From: Candidatus Babeliales bacterium
GTDB lineage: Bacteria > Babelota > Babeliae > Babelales > Vermiphilaceae
NCBI GenBank assembly: GCA_035455925.1
Contig: DATIEE010000008.1
Coordinates: 1 to 36,892 of the forward strand
Direction: 5' to 3'
Length of the DNA: 36,892 nt
Shown here: in pieces, positions 6,719 through 15,196 of the stretch
How the letters are laid out: every line of letters starts with the position of its first letter
How positions within the stretch are numbered: the first letter of the stretch is position 1
Program-made: the position numbers and the translations under genes
The notes under the pieces: generated by a model
What the model was told of the DNA's origin: nothing
The model's input: only the letters and a program-made list of their open reading frames with translations
Databases searched by the model: none

Positions 6719-7063
6719 ATGAAAACATTACAAAAATATGCAAATATAACCTTATTCTTGATTTCAGCGACTGCAATGATATCTACTCACGCTAACATAG
6801 GAGATGATTATTTTGAATTTAAAGAAAGAATGATTCAGCAATCTAACAGACCTGAAATGCTTAAAAAAGCATTTAAAGCGGGGGAAACAATATATCTAGC
6901 TGTTGCAACAACAGTATTAATGAGCTGGGCTACAGGTCTTGTAATGCTTTATATAAATACAGAGGCAGTAAGAGGTAGGTGGATTCCTATCATAAAGTAT
7001 GAATATCTACATAAAAAATGGATTGCTATAAAAACATCCCATTTACCCACAGATGGGAATTAA
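6719..7063 (+). CDS. Hypothetical exported protein with one membrane span
   Basis: This 114-aa product has a good ribosome binding site (TGGAG 6704-6708) and a clear signal peptide (residues 1-26, ending STHA). A short charged segment (GDDYFEFKERMIQQSNRPEM) is followed by a hydrophobic helix (IYLAVATTVLMSWATGLVM, about 60-80) and a basic tail. It could be an inner-membrane protein with its N-terminal part outside. No family is recognised. It may belong functionally with the small peptide and membrane proteins upstream, since all are short, exported or membrane-bound and on the same strand. Confidence 0.6.
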   Translation: MKTLQKYANITLFLISATAMISTHANIGDDYFEFKERMIQQSNRPEMLKKAFKAGETIYLAVATTVLMSWATGLVMLYINTEAVRGRWIPIIKYEYLHKKWIAIKTSHLPTDGN

Positions 7064-7107
7064 TACACAATTATTTCAATTTTACCTACTAATCTATTGT
7101 TATATTT

Positions 7108-7374
7108 TCAGATAGTATATACTAAGCTTTTTAATTGCCCATTAAAGTTTTCTGAATGATCACCAAGCAATGCAGCAAAATCCAACTGAAGACTAAAATC
7201 ATGAGGAAATTGCTCCATTCCCAAGATAATAATTTCTAATGCCTTTTCATAATCTCCAGATTCCACTGCTTTAAAAGCAGCTTCACTTATTATTTTTATT
7301 TTTTCAGCTGCAATTGCACCAGTTACCGGCAATGAAATTACAAGAGCATGCTCGATCAATATTTCTGATGCCAC
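7108..7374 (-). CDS. TPR-like exported protein, probably frameshifted in its signal peptide
   Basis: From GTG 7374 this reads 88 aa with a TPR-like helical pair: AFKAVESGDYEKALEIIILG and MEQFPHDFSLQLDFAALLGD. The same frame extends upstream as VILVYLSSPLVASE, which is the end of a signal peptide, but stops at a TAA. Across an eight-base run (T on the coding strand, about 7403-7410) a one-base change would join it to ATG 7427 and give MCFFKFFF as the signal start. So the true gene is probably 7108-7427 with a homopolymer slip, and the GTG start is likely not real. TPR helices mediate protein contacts; partners are unknown. The C terminus is short, so it may also be truncated. Confidence 0.5.
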   Translation of the reverse strand: MASEILIEHALVISLPVTGAIAAEKIKIISEAAFKAVESGDYEKALEIIILGMEQFPHDFSLQLDFAALLGDHSENFNGQLKSLVYTI

Positions 7375-7503
7375 TAAAGGTGAAGATAGATAAACAAGTA
7401 TTACAAAAAAAACTTAAAAAAACACATTATAATTTTTTTTATAGGGATAAGCATAAAAATTGAGTATAAAAACATGTCAGACGCAAACTTATAAAAATAA
7501 ATT

Positions 7504-7581
7504 TGGCATCCCCAAGGGGATTTGAACCCCTGTTTTCGCCGTGAAAGGGCGATGTCCTAGACCAGGCTAGACGATAGGGAC
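7504..7581 (-). tRNA. tRNA-Glu (UUC anticodon)
   Basis: The reverse complement folds as a complete 78-nt tRNA: acceptor GTCCCTA, anticodon loop CCTTTCA with TTC, T loop GGGGTTCAAATCCCC and an encoded 3' CCA. The acceptor stem has two G-U pairs. It closely matches bacterial tRNA-Glu. Confidence 0.95.
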
Positions 7582-7613
7582 GTATATTTCAATATAAAAA
7601 ACAATTTATCAAA

Positions 7614-7636
7614 AACATCTTACATTAACAGATGTT
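7614..7636 (-). terminator. Possible terminator downstream of tRNA-Lys
   Basis: On the minus strand AACATCT, a 9-base loop and AGATGTT are followed by further T residues, placed between tRNA-Lys and tRNA-Glu. The stem has only two G/C pairs, so this is weak; the two tRNAs may equally be co-transcribed. Confidence 0.3.
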
Positions 7637-7689
7637 ATGCATGCACCATGTTAGTCGTGAAAGTTTAACAAAGGAAGCTGTAGTAAACA

Positions 7690-7765
7690 TGGTGAGCCGC
7701 GTTGGACTCGAACCAACGACCCACAGCTTAAAAGGCTGTTGCTCTACCGACTGAGCTAGCGGCCC
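7690..7765 (-). tRNA. tRNA-Lys (UUU anticodon)
   Basis: The reverse complement is a complete 76-nt tRNA: acceptor GGGCCGC, D loop AGCTCAGTCGGTAGAGC, anticodon arm CAGCCTTTTAAGCTG with TTT, T arm GTTGGTTCGAGTCCAAC and an encoded CCA. It is a standard bacterial tRNA-Lys. Confidence 0.96.
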
Positions 7766-7863
7766 ACTAATTTTTCAGTACATTTCAATTAATTCACTAT
7801 TAGAAGGTATATTTATAAAGTTGTTTTGTCAAGCAAAATTAACATTTTCTCTAAAAAATGTAC

Positions 7864-9219
7864 TTAGAAAAGCAATAACCTAATACTTGTACAATAAATG
7901 AGAATGCCGATGATATCCATAATCGTTGCCAAGAAGGGTCCAGCTGAAAATGCCGGGTCTATATTAAAACGTTTAAGTACAAACGGCATTGCACTACCAA
8001 GTGTAACAGATACTAATACAATTATAGCAAGAGTAAAGCTTACCACAAGACTTTCCCAAACAACACCACTAGTTAAATAGACTCTCGTAAACGAGGTTAC
8101 GCCAAGAATAATGGATAAAAATGAGGCCATCATTAATTCTCGTCGTAAAAATTGCTTAATCGTGGAGCGATCAAACTCTCCTGATGCCATTCCACAAATA
8201 GCAACCGCTGAAGTTTGATTGCTGGTATTACCACCAACACTTGTTAACATAGGAACAAAAAACAATAACATTTCAGTCAATGTTGATTCATACATCCGCA
8301 TGATCGTTGTTGAAACCGACCCAGCCAACAGTAATATTACTAAAATATAACTACGCTCATATAATGACTGAAAAAATGATGTTTCAAAATACGGACGTGT
8401 CAAGGGAGTTACTGCTGCCATTTTTTGTACATCTTCTACTGCTTCTTCAACTAAAACATCAACGAGCGTATCGCCTGAAATAACTCCAAGAAAAATATCA
8501 TCATTACCTATAACAGGAACGGTAGTAACTCCATAATGAACCATTTCTTTTGCAATTTTTTCACGATCTTCATGCGCATTAGCAATTAACTCATTTTTAT
8601 GCATAAAAGAGGAAATGCGAATACTAGGCTTGTTAAAAACTAGATCTTCCAAATACACAAACCCAATGAGTCGATAATCCTTATTCACTACAAAAATTCG
8701 TTGATGGACATCTCTACTTGGCCTCAATCTCTGCATCAAAAAAACACTTTTTTCAACCGTAAAATCTTCCATTAACGTAATAACATCGGTATGCATTACA
8801 CCAGCAGCCGATTCTGGCTTAAATGTAAGCATTTTTGTTACTTTTTCATAAACACGCTTATTTAAAGACCCAAGATACCGTTTTAGCTCATCATCAGAAA
8901 AAATATCAAAAAGATCAGTAAGCTCATCAGTAGAAAGCGTTTGAAAAGCCTCAAATTGCTCCTGATTATCTAAAAACGAAAGTACATAAACTTTTAATTT
9001 ACTTTGTAATTCATGAAAAAGATCAAGCTGAATTGGCTTTGGTAACGCCTCATACAATGCTTTTATATGATCTTTATGTAAGCTTTTAAACAATTGGGCA
9101 ATATCAACAGGATGAGTTTTAAGTAATTCATGCCATAACCTATTTCCCTCAGGGCCTCTTTGAGCAATAACATCCTCAATATTATCCTGTATTCCACACA
9201 ACAAATCTTTTATATCCAT
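7864..9219 (-). CDS. mgtE: Magnesium transporter MgtE
   Basis: The 451-aa product has the full MgtE layout: an N-terminal helical domain (to about 130), a CBS pair (about 135-260, with GVMHTDVITL and YGVTTVPVIG), a connecting helix and a five-span membrane domain (about 285-451). The pore motif is present as VGGNTSNQTSAVAI and the last segment has DPAFSAGPFLATIMD, whose Asp435 matches the ion-coordinating Asp of characterised MgtE. MgtE is a Mg2+ channel of the inner membrane gated by Mg2+ bound to the cytoplasmic domains. Length is normal. AGGAG just before ATG 9219 supports the start. It stands alone, downstream of the two tRNA genes' opposite ends. Confidence 0.95.
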   Translation of the reverse strand: MDIKDLLCGIQDNIEDVIAQRGPEGNRLWHELLKTHPVDIAQLFKSLHKDHIKALYEALPKPIQLDLFHELQSKLKVYVLSFLDNQEQFEAFQTLSTDELTDLFDIFSDDELKRYLGSLNKRVYEKVTKMLTFKPESAAGVMHTDVITLMEDFTVEKSVFLMQRLRPSRDVHQRIFVVNKDYRLIGFVYLEDLVFNKPSIRISSFMHKNELIANAHEDREKIAKEMVHYGVTTVPVIGNDDIFLGVISGDTLVDVLVEEAVEDVQKMAAVTPLTRPYFETSFFQSLYERSYILVILLLAGSVSTTIMRMYESTLTEMLLFFVPMLTSVGGNTSNQTSAVAICGMASGEFDRSTIKQFLRRELMMASFLSIILGVTSFTRVYLTSGVVWESLVVSFTLAIIVLVSVTLGSAMPFVLKRFNIDPAFSAGPFLATIMDIIGILIYCTSIRLLLF

Positions 9220-9398
9220 GGCTTTCTCCTAACACTTGCAACAGGTATCACATGATTACTAAATTTTTATCAGTCTAGACACTGTTTGAAGTAGATGCAA
9301 CTACAATTGCCATTTGACTTTAAGACTATTATAGATAAAACTTAAAATAAAGATTTAATTTACTATTCTTTATCAATAGTAACAAAAGAGATCACTGC

Positions 9399-10394
9399 AT
9401 GATTAAGTATGGCCATATTGAACCAGAAAACATATTTTCCTTTATTGTACCAAAGGATATCGTGCCATGTCGTATAGATCATTATATAACAAAATTATTT
9501 CCTGACTATTCCCGTAGTTATTTACAGCGCATTATAACCGCAGGATGCGTGACTGTTAACGCTATTTCTATTAAAAAATCAAGTACCCTTATTTATGAAA
9601 CAAATACAATACTAGTACAATTTCCTCCTGAACGCACTATAGAGCCTGCAACTATTATTGATAAAACAATCAATGTATCAATTATTGCAATTACTGATCA
9701 CTTTATAATGATACATAAACCTGCACACCTATTAGTTCACCCATCTTCAACAAGAAACACTTCTATTACTCTAGTCGATTGGATTCAGTACAATTATAGT
9801 GATATTTCATTGATAGGAAACAGTGTTCGACCAGGAATCATTCATCGTCTCGATAAAGAAACATCAGGTATTATGATTATTACACGAACCAATTATGCTC
9901 ATAATGCCATTGGAGAACTATTTAGAGGCAGGCATATTCAAAAAACATACAAGGCCGTTGTCGCAGGGCATCCAAACAAAGAAGGAACTATAACTCTTGC
10001 CATTGGCCGTGATCCGATTAATCGCATTAAAATGGCATCCTTTGATGAAGAAAAAATTGATAATAATGGAAAAATTAATAATATCAAAGTACGCAATGCT
10101 AAAACACATTATAAAGTGTTAGAATATTTTGAAAATACAACATTAATTGAGGTTAAACCAACTACGGGACGTACTCATCAAATTCGCGTTCACATGGCGG
10201 CAATTGGTCATCCTATAATCGGGGATCAATTATATGGAACATCATCACCTCTCATCAATAGACAAGCATTGCACGCAGAAAGTTTATCATTTTTCTTTAA
10301 TGAAACTCCTTATTCATTTAGCAGCAAAATTCCCGATGATTTTCAACAATTACTTATTAATTTACGTACACCTTTTATGAAGAAAAATAACTAG
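9399..10394 (+). CDS. RluD/RluA-family 23S rRNA pseudouridine synthase
   Basis: This 331-aa enzyme has an N-terminal S4 RNA-binding domain (RIDHYITKLFPDYSRSYLQR, GCVTVNA) followed by the RluA-type catalytic domain. The active-site block HRLDKETSG carries the catalytic Asp152. GRTHQIRVHMAAIGHPIIGD marks the C-terminal part. The S4 domain and length point to the RluD subgroup, which modifies U1911/1915/1917 in 23S rRNA helix 69; RluC-like specificity cannot be excluded. An AAGAG lies 12 bases before ATG 9399. It diverges from mgtE across a 179-bp gap that must hold both promoters. Confidence 0.9.
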   Translation: MIKYGHIEPENIFSFIVPKDIVPCRIDHYITKLFPDYSRSYLQRIITAGCVTVNAISIKKSSTLIYETNTILVQFPPERTIEPATIIDKTINVSIIAITDHFIMIHKPAHLLVHPSSTRNTSITLVDWIQYNYSDISLIGNSVRPGIIHRLDKETSGIMIITRTNYAHNAIGELFRGRHIQKTYKAVVAGHPNKEGTITLAIGRDPINRIKMASFDEEKIDNNGKINNIKVRNAKTHYKVLEYFENTTLIEVKPTTGRTHQIRVHMAAIGHPIIGDQLYGTSSPLINRQALHAESLSFFFNETPYSFSSKIPDDFQQLLINLRTPFMKKNN

Positions 10395-10508
10395 ATATTT
10401 ATCCTTGCATTTTTCTTTAATCCGCAGTAGCATTTAAACGAGCTAAGAAGGAATTGTAGTAATGAAGCCCCTTCTTTACTCTTTGATCATTATGATATTT
10501 AATGATAT

Positions 10509-11246
10509 TTATTCTAGTTTTTGTCGTGTACAGGGAACACATCGTTCCTTGATCCGTTCAATCTCGCTGTGATATTCTTTAACTGTCTCTTCTTCTCGTA
10601 TGATAACTATATTGTCAGCATTACTTTTTTGACCAGCTTTGGTATAATTCGCAGAACCACTTATTACCTCATCGTCAAATATTACAAATTTATGATGCAT
10701 TAATGGCTCTGAAAAACTATTTTTTTTATGCGCTGGATTCAATGACGGCTTAAAATACCATACAGGAACATTATTATTAACAAGGTCTCTAATTTTACTA
10801 TACGATTTCTTCATATTGCCTGCATCAGTAATAATACAAACATCCACGCCACTTTTATGTACCTCTATAATCTTATTTACAATACGAATATCCGTTAATA
10901 AAAAGGCTGCAATATACAAACGATTTTGCGCCATAGATACAGCCTCTAACAAGATAGAAGATATGTCATCTTTTGTAGTAAAAAATGCTTGCGAAATACG
11001 TTTTCTATCAATAAGACTTGGTGGTGATGCATTAGAAGATTTTTTCTCCTCAATCGCAACACTTTGTGGCTGTCCTGAAAGTATTTCTCGTGTATCATCA
11101 ACGATAAAATGCGTTTTTCCAAAATTATTATTTAATACACTAGAAAAGGATCTATTATGAGATGCCGTTTTTTTTGCTACATTGGCAAACCTTGTATTGC
11201 CAAATAAATTTCCACCTAATAACAATAGCACTATTAAACGTTTCAT
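10509..11246 (-). CDS. Exported phospholipase D-like protein with a single HKD motif
   Basis: The 245-aa protein has a signal peptide (about 1-20, MKRLIVLLLLGGNLFG) and one PLD domain (about 90-235). The catalytic motif is complete: H184-x-K186-x4-D191 in LMHHKFVIFDDE, followed by SGSANYT. Upstream is the usual strand-helix start (LYIAAFLLTDIRIVNKIIE). One-HKD proteins of this size resemble the Nuc endonuclease and mitochondrial PLD6 and work as dimers on nucleic acid or phospholipids. The signal peptide places it outside the cytoplasm, so it may be a scavenging nuclease or a host-directed phospholipase. A weak stem (10445-10451 with 10470-10476) lies between its stop and the convergent pseudouridine synthase. 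Confidence 0.85.
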   Translation of the reverse strand: MKRLIVLLLLGGNLFGNTRFANVAKKTASHNRSFSSVLNNNFGKTHFIVDDTREILSGQPQSVAIEEKKSSNASPPSLIDRKRISQAFFTTKDDISSILLEAVSMAQNRLYIAAFLLTDIRIVNKIIEVHKSGVDVCIITDAGNMKKSYSKIRDLVNNNVPVWYFKPSLNPAHKKNSFSEPLMHHKFVIFDDEVISGSANYTKAGQKSNADNIVIIREEETVKEYHSEIERIKERCVPCTRQKLE

Positions 11247-11386
11247 ATGATTTCCTTAAGGACTACACCGTATACATTTGTATATAGCATATCAAAACCA
11301 CATTAAAATTGTCAAACTGAAATTGACAAGTTAATCACCGTTCAAAAAATATAGCTGCACTATCTACAAATAGGTTATTGTTATTA

Positions 11387-11956
11387 TTATTTTCGAAGAC
11401 CAACAATAATACTTTCATGTAATCGACGAACTTCATCTCTTTCTATTTGACGTTTTATTTTATTTTGACTTTTAAGTCCTTTATATGATACCCAATTTTC
11501 ATCTTTAATATCTTTTATCATACGATGGCAATATGTTCCCCGTGTCAATTCGCATACTATTTTTGATAAACTAAAAAGTTGCTTTATCTCATTAATGGTA
11601 CTATCTTTACAATCAAAAATTTTTTTTACTTCATCTCGTGTTTTTTTCTGTAAATATTTTTCCAATGATTGTGAAATAACATTCTCAACGCAATTATCAA
11701 AAGCAATAATATCTGCATCTGATATACAATTACGCAGCTCAATAATTTCTTTACGTTCAAACCATGTATTATTCGTTATATCTTCTTTTGCAGCTATTGA
11801 TTCTTGAGCTTGCATAAATATCTCATCAATAACCTTACAACATGCTTCTTTCGTTATTTGTAAACATTTTTCATATTCAGTTAATAATTCATCGGCACTT
11901 ACTACTAGACATGCACAAATACATACAAAACATAATGCTATAATAGATTTTTTCAT
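11387..11956 (-). CDS. Hypothetical exported cysteine-containing helical protein
   Basis: A 189-aa product with a signal peptide (about 1-21, IIALCFVCICACLVVSADE). The mature part is helical and contains Cys residues at spaced positions (YEKCLQ, KEACCKVI, LRNCIS, FDNCVE, IFDCKD, VCELTRGTYC), suggesting disulfides outside the cytoplasm. The basic C terminus (KSQNKIKRQIERDEVRRL) may be a coiled coil. No family is recognised. It lies between the PLD-like gene and the TamB-like gene, all on the minus strand, so it may belong to an envelope cluster. AAGGAAAAG precedes the ATG. Confidence 0.6.
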   Translation of the reverse strand: MKKSIIALCFVCICACLVVSADELLTEYEKCLQITKEACCKVIDEIFMQAQESIAAKEDITNNTWFERKEIIELRNCISDADIIAFDNCVENVISQSLEKYLQKKTRDEVKKIFDCKDSTINEIKQLFSLSKIVCELTRGTYCHRMIKDIKDENWVSYKGLKSQNKIKRQIERDEVRRLHESIIVGLRK

Positions 11957-12072
11957 ATATCTTTTCCTTTTTTTAACTTACCAATTACCATGGATACAAT
12001 AAATAAATATGTATCATTAACTATCTTTTTTGCAACTATACTATCAACAATATTATTTCTTATAAAAAATAT

Positions 12073-14826
12073 TTAAAATTTCCAACGCATTTCAACTTCA
12101 CCACCTAAATCTCGACGTTCATCACGAATAGCACGTAATGTTATATCATCAGATAAAAAGAATTCTAATTCAAACTTGGTATCTTCAGTTAAACTAAAGT
12201 TTTTTTGAATAATCGCGTGCCACCGATCATCAACAGCAATCTCTAATGCGCCCCGTAAACCACCTCTACCCGTTTGATCAGTAAAACTAGGCACTAAATT
12301 AATATTAAATGACCCCAATAAAGGTTTAAAATATTTATCAAAAAATGAAGACTGATTATTACTAAAAATAAAACTTTTTAAATTTTGTACAATAAGAGCT
12401 GGCATCATACTATTAAGCGAATTTTCTTCTGCACCTACAAGCAATAACCCAACAATCTGCTCTTCAGAAAGCAATGGTGTTGCGTCTAAGGCAATATGGT
12501 GCGTCAACAATGACCCTTCCACTTGAAGTATAACATCATATTTTTTAATTTTATTACGCGCAACAAGCTCAATGGTAGGATCAAATAACTGGCCAGGAAA
12601 AAAAGTAATAACCCCCTTAGAAATATAAAGAGGCTTGTACGGAAATTTAAGTATACCTGAATTCAAAATAACTGAACCTACAACCGAAGGATCTTGAGTG
12701 TCCTTTTGAATGCGCAGATTAACCTGCGCATTTGTCTGCAAAAAACCAGTATCGACACAAATTGGAGACTCAGTTTCAATACCAAGATCACATTGCAATG
12801 ATACATGGGGAAACGAAAATACTGAGTGAGTATATGATAATAGTTGATTTTGAATGACACCAGAAAAAAGATTTTCTTTTAGCTGTGCCTTATCAATGAT
12901 AATATTGCCCACCACGCGCGATGAAGATGACGGTACTTTTGAAAACAAAAGGTTACCAGAAATAATCGCAAAAAGATCTTGTTTAATATTTAATAAACAA
13001 TGATCCAAGATTATTGGTGCATGAGCAAACACAAGAGATCCATACTTATCGAAAGAAGCGGTAGCACGTAAACAGTTAACATTTCCTGTATGCAATGAAA
13101 TAGCAAGATTTTCTAATACGGCTAACCCATTAACCATGTCATAAACACAATGAACATTACAGCCGTCAACAAAGTTATATGTTTGCGGCAATCTAATAGT
13201 CGCATCATGTAGCGTAATGTCTGCAAAAATTTTTTTTTGACAATACTGCATATCAACATCAATACTTCCTTCAGCCTGTATATCATAGTGCAGTACATCA
13301 TTAATCAATGACCGTATAAAAGGAAATGATATCGAACCAAGAATATGTTGATTATCATTCATTGATTGTATCATAATTAATTGTTTTTCCTCTTTATCTT
13401 TATATGAACATTGATTTACTACAAATTGTGGTAAAATTGTCATATCAACAAAAAACTGACTCTGATCAAGTAACCCCTGTGCAATAAATAGATTATGCGC
13501 AAAAGAAAAATTACCCTTTAAACATCGCTGTTCATCGCTTAATGTATTAGTTATAATAGTCTCATAATTACTTGTTATACTACCTTGCTCAGCAATAAAA
13601 TGTGCAAAAAACTTATGTGGCTTTACTCGCCATTGCGATAATGCATGTGAATAAATTTCTGTAATGTTTTTAACAATAAATTCTCCTTTTTTGGTATGTT
13701 CATCCCAGTATCCAACCCCTGTGTATTCTTGGTTATATCGAGTTAAAGCGAGTCGCATTTTCCACTCATTATTATGACGTCCAAAAATGATTTTTCCCGC
13801 ATCACACATATGATAATTATTAAATTTTACATCTTCAATTACTATCTGCCCATCAACGGTGCATTCTGCACCTCTGCAAATTTTTACCGAACATTGCATT
13901 GTGCCATCGACCGCTTGATCTGTAATAGAATTCATACAACAACGCGCCACATAAGGTAAGGGAAAATGAGCATTAATACGCAATTCTCGCTCTGTAATAA
14001 TAATAGGATCGATAACCAAAGAACTGTATGCATTACGCACCGAAAACCTTCCCCTATCAGATTTCCAGCCTCCGGTAATATAGCAGCCACCCTGATTGGC
14101 CATATGTGATAAGACAAATGCTCCTGCCACCTGAGATTCAACATTAAGCTTGTCATCAATATATTCTATAGAAAAAGAAACATCTGTAGTAATGTTTTCA
14201 ATATAATTTTCTTTATTATATTTTATCTGACCGTCAACAATTGACATCATCGTTTTTATTTGATGACCAATTCTTAATGATGAGCTATTAAAGAATAATG
14301 AAATTTCACTGTTATAGGCCTCATCATAGGCATAAAAATGAGAATTTTTAAATATAATTGATTTTAATTCAACAGAAAAAGGAAGTAATGATTTCTGCAT
14401 CATCGACATAAAATGTGATTCAATAGCAAGATAAAAGTTATCGACACGCGATGTGCACTCAAATTCATTTATTATAACATATTGATCCATGCTTCCTTTG
14501 CATAACAACTGAATCCACGAACAAGTAATTTCACATTTTTTACATCGCCATACCCATGCATCAGAATCAACTGATCTCATTTCAACATCATTTAATATTA
14601 ATGATGGATAAAAAAAATTAATTGATTCTATAGTGCATAAAAAATTAGATCCAAGATAATTCTGAGCAATTTTTTGAAGCAATATTATAATTTTTTTGTG
14701 CGTCCATGTATCATATTGTGCAAAAAAAATAACACCAAAAATACCGAGCAGTAGTGCAAAAAATATTTTTTTTACCATATCTTTGTATGTACTATTATAA
14801 TATCTTATATTCAGCTCAACTGACAT
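12073..14826 (-). CDS. tamB: TamB-like envelope protein (DUF490)
   Basis: A 917-aa protein with an N-terminal membrane anchor (about 18-38, VKKIFFALLLGIFGVIFFAQ) and a long beta-rich periplasmic body. The C-terminal quarter matches the TamB/DUF490 domain: GSVILNSGILKFPYKPLYIS, GVITFFPGQLFDPTIELVAR, LLSEEQIVGLLLVGAEEN and a final strand ending EVEMRWKF. TamB-like proteins form a hydrophobic groove that bridges the inner and outer membranes, in beta-barrel assembly and phospholipid transport. The protein is shorter than the roughly 1,250 aa of the E. coli form. The start is uncertain: ATG 14826 overlaps a nuclease-gene scrap, and ATG 14778 (MVKKIFF), immediately before the anchor, is as likely. 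No TamA-like gene is adjacent. Confidence 0.85.
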   Translation of the reverse strand: MSVELNIRYYNSTYKDMVKKIFFALLLGIFGVIFFAQYDTWTHKKIIILLQKIAQNYLGSNFLCTIESINFFYPSLILNDVEMRSVDSDAWVWRCKKCEITCSWIQLLCKGSMDQYVIINEFECTSRVDNFYLAIESHFMSMMQKSLLPFSVELKSIIFKNSHFYAYDEAYNSEISLFFNSSSLRIGHQIKTMMSIVDGQIKYNKENYIENITTDVSFSIEYIDDKLNVESQVAGAFVLSHMANQGGCYITGGWKSDRGRFSVRNAYSSLVIDPIIITERELRINAHFPLPYVARCCMNSITDQAVDGTMQCSVKICRGAECTVDGQIVIEDVKFNNYHMCDAGKIIFGRHNNEWKMRLALTRYNQEYTGVGYWDEHTKKGEFIVKNITEIYSHALSQWRVKPHKFFAHFIAEQGSITSNYETIITNTLSDEQRCLKGNFSFAHNLFIAQGLLDQSQFFVDMTILPQFVVNQCSYKDKEEKQLIMIQSMNDNQHILGSISFPFIRSLINDVLHYDIQAEGSIDVDMQYCQKKIFADITLHDATIRLPQTYNFVDGCNVHCVYDMVNGLAVLENLAISLHTGNVNCLRATASFDKYGSLVFAHAPIILDHCLLNIKQDLFAIISGNLLFSKVPSSSSRVVGNIIIDKAQLKENLFSGVIQNQLLSYTHSVFSFPHVSLQCDLGIETESPICVDTGFLQTNAQVNLRIQKDTQDPSVVGSVILNSGILKFPYKPLYISKGVITFFPGQLFDPTIELVARNKIKKYDVILQVEGSLLTHHIALDATPLLSEEQIVGLLLVGAEENSLNSMMPALIVQNLKSFIFSNNQSSFFDKYFKPLLGSFNINLVPSFTDQTGRGGLRGALEIAVDDRWHAIIQKNFSLTEDTKFELEFFLSDDITLRAIRDERRDLGGEVEMRWKF

Positions 14827-14906
14827 TCTTTAATATAGTATCAAAAACAATACTAACCAATCTTATTTTTATAAAGACTCATAATGCTGATAATATTGTG
14901 TCTTCT
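14826..14906 (-). pseudogene. 3' scrap of an AAA-ATPase/PD-(D/E)XK nuclease gene
   Basis: This stretch aligns base by base with the 3' end of the intact gene at 15197-16750 (about 15224-15312). Shared blocks are AGTATCAAAAACAAT, CCAATATTATTT-like text and GATAATATT followed by TCTTCT. On the minus strand it reads, with small frame slips, like YYQHYESL and VSIVFDT, matching YYQPYESL and VGIVFDT of the intact protein. It ends abruptly at 14906, where the IS982-like end begins. Confidence 0.75.
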
Positions 14907-14970
14907 AAAAAAAAACTTCAATTTATAAAAAAATCTCTATGTTGCTGACTTCTTAAGTCGAACTCACGTT
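14907..14970 (+). mobile_element. Solitary right end of the IS982-like element
   Basis: Matches the last about 62 bp of the element at 3990-4780: the TTCAATTTATAAA stretch that ends the transposase gene, then CTGACTTCTTAAGTCGAACT and CACGTT. Nothing of the rest of the element is present. It abuts the nuclease-gene scrap, so an insertion there was followed by deletion of most of both. Confidence 0.85.
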
Positions 14971-14971
14971 A

Positions 14972-15115
14972 CATAATAATAATCCAAAAAAACAGGATAA
15001 TAACCCAAGCAACCTAACCAGATGTTTTAGATTTATCAAAAACCATAAATTAGTAGTATCAATGGGATTATTGTTATCCTATCTTGCTTATTGTTATCTT
15101 TTCCAAAATAAATAG
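14972..15115 (+). pseudogene. C-terminal membrane-anchor tail of a lost gene
   Basis: Immediately after the IS982-like end, a plus-strand frame without a start codon runs to TAG 15113-15115. It gives an Asn/Lys-rich linker, then RCFRFIKNHKLVVSMGLL and LSYLAYCYLFQNK, a single hydrophobic segment at a C terminus. It looks like the tail of a membrane protein whose 5' part was removed by the IS-associated deletion. No other gene content is seen up to 15196. Confidence 0.45.
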
Positions 15116-15196
15116 CGTGTAATTAAGCCTGATATACAATTAATTTGACCCCAAAAGATGTATTATATGAGAGTCATGAAAAATATTACCCTCATA

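Noticed and set aside
9314-9341. Promoter for the pseudouridine synthase gene (TTGACT and TATAGA)
   Set aside because: The spacing of the two boxes is about 10 bases, too short for a sigma-70 promoter; an alternative -10 is a poor match.
10445-10476. Terminator between the pseudouridine synthase and PLD-like genes
   Set aside because: Seven-base stem with an 18-base loop and no following T run; too weak to list as a feature.
12678-14159. Several 60-75 codon frames inside the tamB-like gene on both strands
   Set aside because: All are shadows of a 917-codon frame with recognised domains.
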